This document shows, one piece after another, positions 16,943 through 25,113 of a DNA stretch of 64,000 nucleotides (position 1 is its first letter; each line of letters opens with the position of its first letter). The translations under genes and the position numbers were made by a program. The notes under the pieces were generated by a model, which was not told the origin of the DNA, made no database searches, and worked only from the letters and a program-made list of their open reading frames with translations. The DNA lies in contig CAZWDS010000001.1 of NCBI GenBank assembly GCA_964632495.1, positions 1 through 64,000 on the forward strand, written 5' to 3'. The stretch is from CALKXV01 sp964632495 (GTDB lineage Bacteria > Pseudomonadota > Alphaproteobacteria > Rhodobacterales > Rhodobacteraceae).

Positions 16943-18267
16943 GACGTCTGCGTTTCATCAGGTTGAAGACTGTTGGCCAACAGATCGAACGATGCCTGAA
17001 AGCCCTGGTCTTCTCGTGCAGCTGCGAATGCATCCAGGTGAGGAAAAAGTTTAACGGCCAAATCAACATCTTTATTCGCACCTGATTGATACAAACCTGA
17101 CCTGACCATGATTTCAGAGTCTTCATAAAGGCTGAGAATTTGCCGTGCGTTGTTGATCAACTGATTCTCGGTTTCATTTGCGGCGTCCGGTAGTGAACGG
17201 GATACAGACTTCAGTATATCAACGGCCGGAAAGCGACCACGTTCAGCAATATTCCTTGATAAGACAACATGGCCATCCAGCAAACCACGCAAAGTATCCG
17301 CAACTGGTTCGTCCATATCAGAGCCTGATACAAGCACGGTAAAGATCGACGTGATGTCGCCTTGACCTTCGATGCCGGGGCCCGCTCTTTCTGCGAAACC
17401 AGCCAAGAGATTTACCATTGAGGGCGGATATCCACGCATGGTCGCCGGCTCCCCGGCTGCAGATGCAATTTCTCGGTGCGCTTCCGCCAATCGTGTGACT
17501 GAATCGATCATCAAAAGCACGTTGCGGCCCTCATCCCGGAAATGTTCGGCCACAGCCATTGCCGAAAAAGCAGCTCTTCGACGTGCCAGAGCTGACTTGT
17601 CGGAGGTCGAGGCGACAATGACCGAGCGTTCCAAACCCTTTTTACCCAAAACCTGCCGCACAAAGTGATTCACCTCGCGTCCGCGTTCGCCGATAAGACC
17701 TATGACAACAACATCCGCTTCCATTTCGCTGGCGAAAGCAGCCATCAAACTGGATTTTCCCACTCCAGAACCAGCGAATAGGCCTAACCGTTGGCCTCGC
17801 ACAATGGGCAAGACAGTGTTGAACAAGGCATAACCGGATTTCAGGCGCGTTCCAAACCCGCGACGCTTTGCTGCTGCTGGAGGAGTGGCGTGCAGTGCAA
17901 CTAAGGATTCACCATTGATCAATGGCTGCCCATCTAACGGTTGACCCTCACCATCGATGACGCGGCCCAACCAGCTATCGTCTGGATAAATTCCTATTTC
18001 ACCCAGATGTTGAACGGCTTGTCCGATGCGCAGGTCGGTTAACGGGCCGTCAGGTAAGACATGGATCATGTTCTCGGTAACCGACACGACTTCGCCGTGC
18101 ACACCGATGGCTTCGAAAACCACGCGGTGACCGACGCTCGCTATATCCGAAAGCCCGATCACAGAAACCATGCTCGCTGAAAGAGAACGGATACGGCCTA
18201 CGCGATTGACGATCCGATGACGCGGAACGACCGCAGATAAGAGCTCGAGACTTCTCAGGCGCGGCAT
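16939..18267 (-). CDS. fliI: Flagellum-specific ATP synthase (export ATPase)
   Basis: This 442-residue ATPase powers or primes flagellar protein export. Walker A is AGSGVGKS at about residues 165-172, Walker B is in NVLLMIDSVTRLAEAHRE, and the F1-beta-like segment is MRGYPPSMVNLLAGFAERAG. The length matches the family. It is divergent from flgB and transcribed alone. The partner FliH is encoded far away at 34445-35047, and a FliJ-like protein lies at 22824-23249. Confidence 0.96.
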   Translation of the reverse strand: MPRLRSLELLSAVVPRHRIVNRVGRIRSLSASMVSVIGLSDIASVGHRVVFEAIGVHGEVVSVTENMIHVLPDGPLTDLRIGQAVQHLGEIGIYPDDSWLGRVIDGEGQPLDGQPLINGESLVALHATPPAAAKRRGFGTRLKSGYALFNTVLPIVRGQRLGLFAGSGVGKSSLMAAFASEMEADVVVIGLIGERGREVNHFVRQVLGKKGLERSVIVASTSDKSALARRRAAFSAMAVAEHFRDEGRNVLLMIDSVTRLAEAHREIASAAGEPATMRGYPPSMVNLLAGFAERAGPGIEGQGDITSIFTVLVSGSDMDEPVADTLRGLLDGHVVLSRNIAERGRFPAVDILKSVSRSLPDAANETENQLINNARQILSLYEDSEIMVRSGLYQSGANKDVDLAVKLFPHLDAFAAAREDQGFQASFDLLANSLQPDETQTS

Positions 18268-18361
18268 ATGTATGCCTCCTTTATTTAGATCATTCTACTG
18301 AAACTGTTTCTAAAGGAATCACAGTTAAGCCTTAGTGCATTCGGTCGAGGGAGAAACCCCG

Positions 18362-18742
18362 ATGTTTGACACACCATACGTCATGAAGATGGCGCAAGAA
18401 CTGGCGCGCCATTCCGGCGCACGCCAAACACAGATCGCGAAGAACATCGCGAATGCGGATACACCCGGGTACCGCGCCCAAGATCTCACGGCGTTCTCCG
18501 ACACGTTTGAGAAGACAGGACGCATACGAAATACACGACCCGGGCATATGACGGACGGTTCATTTGGAACGACGTTCCGCACCCAGGATATTGGTGGGCA
18601 GTCTTCTCCTAATGGGAATAACGTTTCAGTTGAAGTCGAACTGGCGCGGGGAACAGATGCGAAGTCGTCGCACGATTTGGCTTTGACTGTCTATAAATCA
18701 TCGCTCGATCTACTGCGGGCATCACTGGGTCGGGGTCGATAA
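18362..18742 (+). CDS. flgB: Flagellar proximal rod protein FlgB
   Basis: This 126-residue rod subunit has the rod-family motif KNIANADTPGYRAQDLTAF near residue 32 and the FlgB ending SHDLALTVYKSSLDLLRASL. The ATG at 18362 (MFDTPYVMKMAQELARH) follows GGGAGAAA. It opens an operon flgB-flgC-fliE-fliQ-flgF-flgG-flgA-flgH-fliL-like with very short gaps. Confidence 0.96.
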   Translation: MFDTPYVMKMAQELARHSGARQTQIAKNIANADTPGYRAQDLTAFSDTFEKTGRIRNTRPGHMTDGSFGTTFRTQDIGGQSSPNGNNVSVEVELARGTDAKSSHDLALTVYKSSLDLLRASLGRGR

Positions 18743-18745
18743 GCG

Positions 18746-19138
18746 ATGGACGGTCTTCACAATAGCAAAGGAATTTCTGCATCCGGCATGCAGGCGCAAG
18801 CCAATCGATTGCGGCTTTTGTCCGAAAATATCGCCAATGCAGATACGCCGGGGTACCGGCGCAAGATGACGACTTTTGAACAGGTCGTTGAAGCTGGCCG
18901 CGAAACCGGCCGGATCAAAGTGGGTTCGGTTAAACTGGACCAAGGCGAGTTAGAGCGGATCCACAATCCGTCACACCCGCTTGCAGACAGCGACGGCTAT
19001 CTTAACGGATCGAATGTCTCGTTGGTGGTCGAAATCGCAGACGCGCGCGAAGCGCAGCGAAGCTATGAGGCGAATCTCAGAATGTTCGATCAGGCCCGCA
19101 AAATGCGGTCAAGCCTGCTCGAACTTCTGCGCCGCTAA
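18746..19138 (+). CDS. flgC: Flagellar proximal rod protein FlgC
   Basis: This 130-residue rod subunit has SENIANADTPGYRRKMTTFE near the N-terminus, GYLNGSNVSLVVEIADAREA, and the C-terminal helix AQRSYEANLRMFDQARKM. The size is normal. It follows flgB by 3 bp. Confidence 0.96.
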   Translation: MDGLHNSKGISASGMQAQANRLRLLSENIANADTPGYRRKMTTFEQVVEAGRETGRIKVGSVKLDQGELERIHNPSHPLADSDGYLNGSNVSLVVEIADAREAQRSYEANLRMFDQARKMRSSLLELLRR

Positions 19139-19149
19139 TGGAGGCAAGA

Positions 19150-19434
19150 ATGGACGTTAAAATTACCCAGGCGTTGCGAGGGTACAATGCAACAAAGGCT
19201 GTCGAGACATCAGGCGACGACACCGCAGGCAATGCTTTGGGCAGGGCCGCAACCGACTTTACCGAGACACTGACAAAGGCCGAAACCGTCGCGCAACAAG
19301 CGATGACAGGTAATGCCGATCCGCACGCTTTGGTCGAAGCGCTCGCGAACTCTCAATTGGCCGTCGAAACTGCAGTGTCGGTTCGCGACAAGGTGGTCGA
19401 AGCATATCAAGAAATCCTAAGGATGCCCGTTTGA
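19150..19434 (+). CDS. fliE: Flagellar hook-basal body protein FliE
   Basis: This 94-residue adapter joins the MS ring to the rod. FliE motifs are FTETLTKAETVAQQAMTG and DPHALVEALANSQLAVETA, followed by VRDKVVEAYQEILRMPV. The ATG at 19150 has GGAGG at about 10 nt upstream; the ATG at 19138 lies within the flgC stop and is less likely. It ends in an overlap with the fliQ start. Confidence 0.94.
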   Translation: MDVKITQALRGYNATKAVETSGDDTAGNALGRAATDFTETLTKAETVAQQAMTGNADPHALVEALANSQLAVETAVSVRDKVVEAYQEILRMPV

Positions 19435-19700
19435 TGGGAGAAGACGTTCTTTTTGATGTCCTTCGCGAAGGCCTGTGGGTTGGCGTCACTATATCGACGC
19501 CGATCCTTGTCGCCGCGTTGGTGGCGGGTGTCGCCGTTGGTCTCTTTCAGGCCCTGACGTCGGTACAAGAAATGACGCTGACATTTGTTCCCAAACTTGG
19601 CGTCATGATCGTGGTTTTCTGGGCCTCAATGGGTTTCATGACTCAAACTTTGGTTGATTTTTTCAAAGGATCGTTGATCCCAATGATTGCAGGTAGCTGA
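19434..19700 (+). CDS. fliQ: Flagellar export gate protein FliQ
   Basis: This 88-residue membrane protein of the export gate has two hydrophobic hairpin segments (about 14-38 and 50-72), with TSVQEMTLTFVPKLG between them, a FliQ signature. It starts with ATG overlapping the fliE stop by one base. Confidence 0.96.
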   Translation: MGEDVLFDVLREGLWVGVTISTPILVAALVAGVAVGLFQALTSVQEMTLTFVPKLGVMIVVFWASMGFMTQTLVDFFKGSLIPMIAGS

Positions 19701-19701
19701 C

Positions 19702-20421
19702 ATGGATAGCGCATCATTCGTTACGCTAAACAGGCAAGCGGGTCTTCTAAAGGAAATGGAGACAGTTGCCCACAACATCGCCAACATGGCGACAAATGGG
19801 TATCGGCGGGAAGGCGTGATATTTTCCGAGTTTGTTGTGAATACCGGCAGAGACGACGCGTCTCTTTCCATGGCCCATGCAAATACCCGCATGTCCGATT
19901 TGGATCAGGGCGCTTTGATGCAAACAAATGGCACCTTCGACTTCGCGATCGAAGGGCCAGGGTTTTTTCTAGTCGCAACGCCCGATGGCGACAGGCTGAC
20001 GCGTGCAGGATCGTTCACACCGTCTGCGGACGGCCTGCTTCTTGCCCCGGATGGCGCAATGCTCATGGACGCAGGCGGTGCACCCGTTTTCATTCCTGCA
20101 GACGCCACTCAAATTTCAATGGGCGCGGATGGCACTCTGTCTGCCGACGGAAACCCGCTGGCTCAGATCGGCCTTTGGGAGCCCGCCAATCCCTTGGCGA
20201 TGACACGCGCCGAAGGCGTGCGGTTTGACCCGGGCGGCGCGCCAATTCCCACTGGTGAAGCACGCATACTGCAAGGGTTTGTCGAACGTTCAAACGTAGA
20301 TGCCGTTGGTGAGCTAACGCGCATGATCGAAGTGCAACGCGCCTATGAATTGGGTCGCACCTTTCTAGACCGCGAGGATGAACGCGTCCGCGCCGCAATA
20401 CGAACAATTGGGCAGCAATAA
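19702..20421 (+). CDS. flgF: Flagellar basal-body rod protein FlgF
   Basis: This 239-residue rod protein has VAHNIANMATNGYRREGVIF near the N-terminus, GTFDFAIEGPGFFLVATPDG, and the C-terminal helix NVDAVGELTRMIEVQRAYEL. The ATG at 19702 follows the fliQ stop by one base and is preferred to a TTG inside fliQ. It is shorter than FlgG and lies before it, as usual. Confidence 0.95.
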   Translation: MDSASFVTLNRQAGLLKEMETVAHNIANMATNGYRREGVIFSEFVVNTGRDDASLSMAHANTRMSDLDQGALMQTNGTFDFAIEGPGFFLVATPDGDRLTRAGSFTPSADGLLLAPDGAMLMDAGGAPVFIPADATQISMGADGTLSADGNPLAQIGLWEPANPLAMTRAEGVRFDPGGAPIPTGEARILQGFVERSNVDAVGELTRMIEVQRAYELGRTFLDREDERVRAAIRTIGQQ

Positions 20422-20437
20422 TGAATAAGGAACAGAA

Positions 20438-21223
20438 ATGCGCGCACTTACAATAGCCGCAACAGGCATGAGCGCTCAGCAGACCCGGGTCGAAGTCATT
20501 TCGAACAACCTGGCGAACATGAGCACCACCGGATACAACGCGCGTCGCGCAGAGTTTGCTGATCTTCATTATCAACAGGCCGCAAGACCCGGCACCATCA
20601 ATGCCACAGACGGAACCGTCTTGCCGACTGGCGTACAACTTGGGTTGGGCGTTCGCCCCACTTCAGTGTCGATGACCGTCGCGCAAGGTTCATCATCGGC
20701 AACGGGCGGCGAACTGGACTTGGCCATCGAAGGCAACGGTTACTTGGAGGTTACACTACCTTCTGGTGCGTCAGCTTACACGCGAGATGGCGGCCTCAAA
20801 CGCTCAGCCGACGGCCTCATTGTCACCTCGGATGGATACGCCGTTGTTCCGAATATCACAGTTCCTGAGGACGCGCGCAGTATATCGATTAACTCCGATG
20901 GCGAAGTATACGCCTCGTTCATAGACGTCACCGACCCTGAGCTTTTGGGGCAGTTTACGCTTACCGGGTTCTCGAACACCAAAGGTCTTGAGGCAGTTGG
21001 CTCAAACCTATTCCTGGAAAGCCCGGCATCAGGCGCACCTTTTACCGCGTCTCCCGGCGCTGACGGTTTGGGAACTTTGCGCCAAGGATATCTGGAAGAA
21101 AGCTCGGTTGACCCAGTCCGCGAAATTACCGAGCTGATCGAGGCTCAGCGCGGTTATGAGCTGAATTCAAAAGTCATTTCAGCAGCTGATCAAATGCTTG
21201 GGTCGACGGTACAGATCAGATGA
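20438..21223 (+). CDS. flgG: Flagellar distal rod protein FlgG
   Basis: This 261-residue protein starts MRALTIAATGMSAQQTRVEV. It then shows NNLANMSTTGYNARRAEFAD, TGGELDLAIEGNGYLEVTLP, and the ending SSVDPVREITELIEAQRGYE, all typical of FlgG. The length equals the usual 260-262. Its stop overlaps the flgA start (ATGA). Confidence 0.97.
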   Translation: MRALTIAATGMSAQQTRVEVISNNLANMSTTGYNARRAEFADLHYQQAARPGTINATDGTVLPTGVQLGLGVRPTSVSMTVAQGSSSATGGELDLAIEGNGYLEVTLPSGASAYTRDGGLKRSADGLIVTSDGYAVVPNITVPEDARSISINSDGEVYASFIDVTDPELLGQFTLTGFSNTKGLEAVGSNLFLESPASGAPFTASPGADGLGTLRQGYLEESSVDPVREITELIEAQRGYELNSKVISAADQMLGSTVQIR

Positions 21224-21660
21224 TCCGGAAACTCGTATTGACGCTTGCCATCGCAACATGCGGAAGTGCCGCCTTCAGCGAAAGCTTGACGACAACCAGA
21301 TTGGTCCGTCCGAATGCAATTATCGCCCCGACTGACTTGGGTGTGCTTTCGGTGGATGTGCCCGGTGCACTTCCGTCGGATGCTGACATCATTGGTCTTG
21401 AGGCCAGAGTCACACTCTACCCCGGCCGTCCGATTTTGCTCGATCATGTCGGACAGCCTGCATTGATCGAACGAAACCAGCCTGTTGTTGTTTTCTTTCA
21501 AAACCGCGGACTGACCATTGCTACGGACGGCCGCGCGCTTTCTCGCGGTGCCCAAGGCGACGTTGTGCGCGTCATGAACTTGTCCAGCCGTCACACTGTC
21601 AGCGGCAGAGTACAAGCCGACGGTAGTGTCGTTGTCCTTTCCAGAGAGATTTTGAGATGA
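21220..21660 (+). CDS. flgA: P-ring assembly chaperone FlgA (short form)
   Basis: This 146-residue protein has a signal peptide (MIRKLVLTLAIATCGSAAFS) and one SAF-type domain with LYPGRPILLDHVGQPALIER, VVVFFQNRGLTIATDGRALS and the ending VVVLSREIL. FlgA helps FlgI form the P ring in the periplasm. It is shorter than the enteric protein of about 220 residues; the short form is common in alphaproteobacteria. It sits between flgG and flgH with 4-bp overlaps. Confidence 0.92.
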   Translation: MIRKLVLTLAIATCGSAAFSESLTTTRLVRPNAIIAPTDLGVLSVDVPGALPSDADIIGLEARVTLYPGRPILLDHVGQPALIERNQPVVVFFQNRGLTIATDGRALSRGAQGDVVRVMNLSSRHTVSGRVQADGSVVVLSREILR

Positions 21661-22379
21661 AACTCCTACCTATATTCGTCGCGTTTGTCTTGACTCAGGG
21701 TTGCAGTCGTTTGGAAGACGTAGGTCGCCCCCCAGAATTTACACCAGCCAATCAATCGGCCGAAGTACGCGCCATGGGCTTTCCGGCCTATGCCGCGAAT
21801 GACCCACGTCAGAATGCTGAAGGTCCCTCGCTTTGGACTGGTGCGCGCGGCTCTCTTCTTGGTGATCGCCGCGCAGGTCAAGCCGGGGACATCATGACCG
21901 TTGTTATCGAAATCGACGAAAGCGCTCAAATCTCGAATGCTTCATCACGGTCACGCAACGGGTCCGAAACGTCGGGAGTCACCGAACTTCTTGGCTTGCC
22001 CCAAATTGTTGATCGCGTTTTACCAGGCGATGCGTCATTGGCAAATGCGGGCGAATTCAATTCAACGTCATCCAGTGATGGACAAGGATCGGTCAGTCGC
22101 AGCGAGTCGTTGGAGCTACGTGTGGCCGCGACGGTTACCGATGTCCTACGAAACGGAGTGCTTCGCATTCAAGGGAGCCAAGAGGTTCGGGTCAACTTCG
22201 AAATACGAGAATTGTTGGTGACGGGTTACGTACGGCCAGAAGATATATCGCGACGAAATGAAATCACTTACGACAAGATCGCTTCTGCACGAATTTCTTA
22301 TGGCGGCCGTGGGCAAATCACCGATGTTCAACAACCTCGATATGGCCAGCAAGTCGCTGACATCATCCTTCCATTCTGA
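21657..22379 (+). CDS. flgH: Flagellar L-ring lipoprotein FlgH
   Basis: This 240-residue outer-membrane ring protein has a lipobox ending LTQGC (Cys at about 16). Further motifs are LGDRRAGQAGDIMTVVIEID, then VLRNGVLRIQGSQEVRVNFE, and the ending of FlgH proteins, ISYGGRGQITDVQQPRYGQQ. The size fits. It is translationally coupled to flgA. Confidence 0.97.
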   Translation: MKLLPIFVAFVLTQGCSRLEDVGRPPEFTPANQSAEVRAMGFPAYAANDPRQNAEGPSLWTGARGSLLGDRRAGQAGDIMTVVIEIDESAQISNASSRSRNGSETSGVTELLGLPQIVDRVLPGDASLANAGEFNSTSSSDGQGSVSRSESLELRVAATVTDVLRNGVLRIQGSQEVRVNFEIRELLVTGYVRPEDISRRNEITYDKIASARISYGGRGQITDVQQPRYGQQVADIILPF

Positions 22380-22388
22380 GTTTATTTC

Positions 22389-22865
22389 ATGGCTAAACTA
22401 TTACCCATCATTCTTCTTCTTATTGGCGTCGGTGTGGGCGGTGGTGCCGGCATGTTCGTGAAACCGGACGAGCCTGTTTGTGAGGGCGAGGCTTGTGAGG
22501 AAACCACCGAACACATCGAAGAAGAAGGCGATCCGGCAGAAGAACCAAGCTATATTGCCATGAAGAACCAATTTGTGGTGCCGGTAATCGAAGATGAGTT
22601 GGTCAAGTCACTTGTGGTTCTATCGATCTCACTAGAGACGGGCCCCAACGATACGCAATACGTCTTTAGCCGAGAACCCAAGATCCGCGACACGTTTCTA
22701 CAGGTCCTCTTCGATCACGCACATGTCGGAGGCTTTGACGGGGCTTTCACAGAGAGTGGGCGCTTATCCCTTTTGCGGGTGGCACTGCTTGAGGCGGTGC
22801 ATACTGTGGTTGGCGGAACGGTCTCAGATATCTTGATCACCGATATCGTGCGTCAAGAGATGTGA
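22389..22865 (+). CDS. FliL-like membrane protein (second copy)
   Basis: This 158-residue protein has one N-terminal membrane segment (about 5-24), an acidic linker (EEEGDPAEEPS), and a periplasmic domain with FliL features: FVVPVIEDELVKSLVVLSIS and the end VSDILITDIVRQEM. FliL proteins surround the stator and tune torque. A more canonical fliL lies at 32259-32735, so this is a diverged paralogue at the end of the flgB operon. Its last 42 bp overlap the 3' end of the opposite-strand FliJ-like gene. Confidence 0.8.
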   Translation: MAKLLPIILLLIGVGVGGGAGMFVKPDEPVCEGEACEETTEHIEEEGDPAEEPSYIAMKNQFVVPVIEDELVKSLVVLSISLETGPNDTQYVFSREPKIRDTFLQVLFDHAHVGGFDGAFTESGRLSLLRVALLEAVHTVVGGTVSDILITDIVRQEM

Positions 22866-23249
22866 CAGTATATTCAAAGCTTCTAAGTCGCGCGCCTCTC
22901 TTTCATTCTTTTGCCGTTCATCCGCTTGATCTCTCAAAGATTCCACAACAACGTGTTCGGCTATAACGCGCCCGCAGACCTTGGCCGTCGCAGCATAATT
23001 TGCACGGCATTTTGCCAAGCGCATTTGCCGTTGTCGCAGTTCTTGATCGCGCCAAACCATCCATTTCTCCAGAACCAAGGCTTGATCAACTGAGCTGACT
23101 TTTGGATTGTTATTTCTCAGTTCCTCTACTCTTTGACTCGCCTCGTCTTGAAGGGCTGCCGCTTGATTCAATTTGAATGCCGCGTCCCTTTCGCGAACAC
23201 GCGTCAATTCAATTAGTGGTGCCAGATCTTCTACATTTAAACGCCGCAC
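22824..23249 (-). CDS. FliJ-like coiled-coil export protein (probable)
   Basis: This 141-residue protein is almost wholly charged helix, with DLAPLIELTRVRERDAAFKL at the start and RDQELRQRQMRLAKCRANYA in the middle. Size, coiled-coil pattern and place after flhB suggest FliJ, the stalk-like partner of the export ATPase. FliJ sequences diverge strongly, so this is mainly positional inference. Its start codon touches the flhB stop, and its end overlaps the convergent FliL-like gene by 42 bp. Confidence 0.65.
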   Translation of the reverse strand: MRRLNVEDLAPLIELTRVRERDAAFKLNQAAALQDEASQRVEELRNNNPKVSSVDQALVLEKWMVWRDQELRQRQMRLAKCRANYAATAKVCGRVIAEHVVVESLRDQADERQKNEREARDLEALNILSHLLTHDIGDQDI

Positions 23250-24337
23250 TAGAAATTTCCTTTTCTAGCTTTTTCGCGAATAGCATCCGCAAACCGAATT
23301 GCCGCAGCAATTGCTTGATAATGATCAGTCGAAATTTCGCTGCCAATTTCAACAGAAGCATGCAATGCACGCGCCGTCGGCGGATCGCGATAGATAGGCA
23401 CTCCGCTTTCGTTTGCTGTTTTCCGAATCCGCGCCGCAACCTCGTCGACGCCTTTCGCGACACAAACAGGTGCGGTACCACGTGACCTTACCCACTTTAG
23501 CGCAACCGCATAATGCTCAGGATTGACGACCACAACATCCGCGTCCGGAACATCTTGCAACATTTGGTTCGTGGCAATGTCATAGGCTTTCTGGCGACGC
23601 GCTTGCTTTGTATGCGGATCCCCTTCGGTTTCCTTGTTCTCGTCCCTTAGTTCTTGCAATGACATTCGTTGCTTTCGAAAGAACTGAGCCCGTTGCCAAG
23701 CCAGATCGGTCGCCGCGAAAACAAGAATGGCGATCGCCGCCGCAACCAGAAAATCAAAGCAAAGTTCGGCTGTCAAAGTCAGGTTCGATGCAACAGGAAG
23801 AGACGGCATCGAAAGAATCTCGTCCAGATGGGATTGAAAAACAACTCCCAGAACCACGCTATACACAATGAGCTTCAGAAAGCTCTTAAAGAAATTGAAT
23901 ATCCCGTCACGGCCATATTTTTGTTTCGCATTACTGACGGGAGATATGCGGCTGAGTTTCGGTTTCAGTTTGGTAGACGCAAAGACCAACGCACCTTGTG
24001 CAAACGCAGTTAAAAGAGCGAAAGCCGTCGGCAGGGCAAACCAAAGAAAGACGCTTGCAAGAAGAGACCAGAATATTCTGCCATAACCGTGGCGTCCTCC
24101 CACCCCAAAAACCGCATCGGTAAACACTTCAGGCGAGTCTAGAAAGATGATCAGTCCGGCGCCAATCTGATTTACTGAATGCAGGCCTAAGAAAATCGCA
24201 GTGGTCAGAACCCCCAAGTAGACAGAGAATGTTATGAGGTCTTGAGAGATCGGAACCTCACCGCGCTTTCGCGCCTCTTCTATTTTCCGTGGCGTCGCCT
24301 CAAAGGGCTTTTCTGATCCCTCTTCTTCGTCCGCCAT
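23249..24337 (-). CDS. flhB: Flagellar export switch protein FlhB with NPEH site
   Basis: This 362-residue export-gate component switches substrate class after self-cleavage. It has the N-terminal EKPFEATPRKIEEARKRGEV motif, four membrane segments (about 35-55, 87-117, 148-168, 188-212) and the cytoplasmic domain. The cleavage site is read as VVVNPEHYAVAL (Asn at about 272), so the usual NPTH is NPEH. The ATG at 24337 overlaps the fliR stop (ATGA); a GTG one codon earlier is possible. Operon order is flhA-fliR-flhB-fliJ-like. Confidence 0.95.
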   Translation of the reverse strand: MADEEEGSEKPFEATPRKIEEARKRGEVPISQDLITFSVYLGVLTTAIFLGLHSVNQIGAGLIIFLDSPEVFTDAVFGVGGRHGYGRIFWSLLASVFLWFALPTAFALLTAFAQGALVFASTKLKPKLSRISPVSNAKQKYGRDGIFNFFKSFLKLIVYSVVLGVVFQSHLDEILSMPSLPVASNLTLTAELCFDFLVAAAIAILVFAATDLAWQRAQFFRKQRMSLQELRDENKETEGDPHTKQARRQKAYDIATNQMLQDVPDADVVVVNPEHYAVALKWVRSRGTAPVCVAKGVDEVAARIRKTANESGVPIYRDPPTARALHASVEIGSEISTDHYQAIAAAIRFADAIREKARKGNF

Positions 24338-25113
24338 CACCGCACCCCGAACGGGGAATGAACACGAGCCGCGAAGTGATCAGCCCAAATCCAAAGTATC
24401 AATGGCGCTGTCAAAGCCAGCAAAAAAAGCGCTCCCAACGTGATCGCAGGTGCACCGACGAAGGCGACCATAAGTTGTGGCATCGCACGGTTGATGACGC
24501 CCAAAGCCAAATTATAAAGAAGTGAAACAGCGACAAAGGGTGCCGCCAAAGTAAAAGCAAACGAAAACGCAGCTGATACCGCATCAACAACCCATCTTGC
24601 CAAATCGTCGCTTCCAATGGGATCGACCGGGTTAATCAGTTCATAGGACATGATGAACATCATCGAAATTTGAACGTGCAAACCAAGTTCCGCGGCAAGC
24701 GCCAAAGCCGCCAGTAGAAGAATGAAGCCAATCGCCGGTTGTGGATCAACAGACGCACCGCCCAACAGTTGCGAAAGGGATGTTGATTGTGCCGAGATCG
24801 TTGCGGCAACTTGAAGCCCCACCAAAATGAGCCTTAACGAAAGGCCAAGAGCTAGCCCTGTGATCACTTCGGTCAGGGCCAGGATTATAAACAGACGCTC
24901 TAAGTCAATAACCGCCTGAAGTTCGGGTAGAACAGCGGGCGCGACCACCAAGGTAAAGGCGATTGTCGCAGCAAGACGGACTCGCACAGGGACCATCATT
25001 TCACCAAAGGCCGGCACAAGCGCGATAGCCGCACCAACACGCAGAAAGACCAAAAAAACTGGCTGCAGAAACTGAGGTGCGAGACCAAAGAGCTCGGCCA
25101 GTGCATCGGTCAT
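24337..25113 (-). CDS. fliR: Flagellar export gate protein FliR
   Basis: This 258-residue membrane protein has five to six hydrophobic segments and family motifs LRVGAAIALVPAFGEMMVPV near the N-terminus and SLSQLLGGASVDPQPAIGFI in the middle. FliR packs with FliP and FliQ to form the export channel. It overlaps flhA and flhB by 4 bp on each side. Confidence 0.95.
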   Translation of the reverse strand: MTDALAELFGLAPQFLQPVFLVFLRVGAAIALVPAFGEMMVPVRVRLAATIAFTLVVAPAVLPELQAVIDLERLFIILALTEVITGLALGLSLRLILVGLQVAATISAQSTSLSQLLGGASVDPQPAIGFILLLAALALAAELGLHVQISMMFIMSYELINPVDPIGSDDLARWVVDAVSAAFSFAFTLAAPFVAVSLLYNLALGVINRAMPQLMVAFVGAPAITLGALFLLALTAPLILWIWADHFAARVHSPFGVR

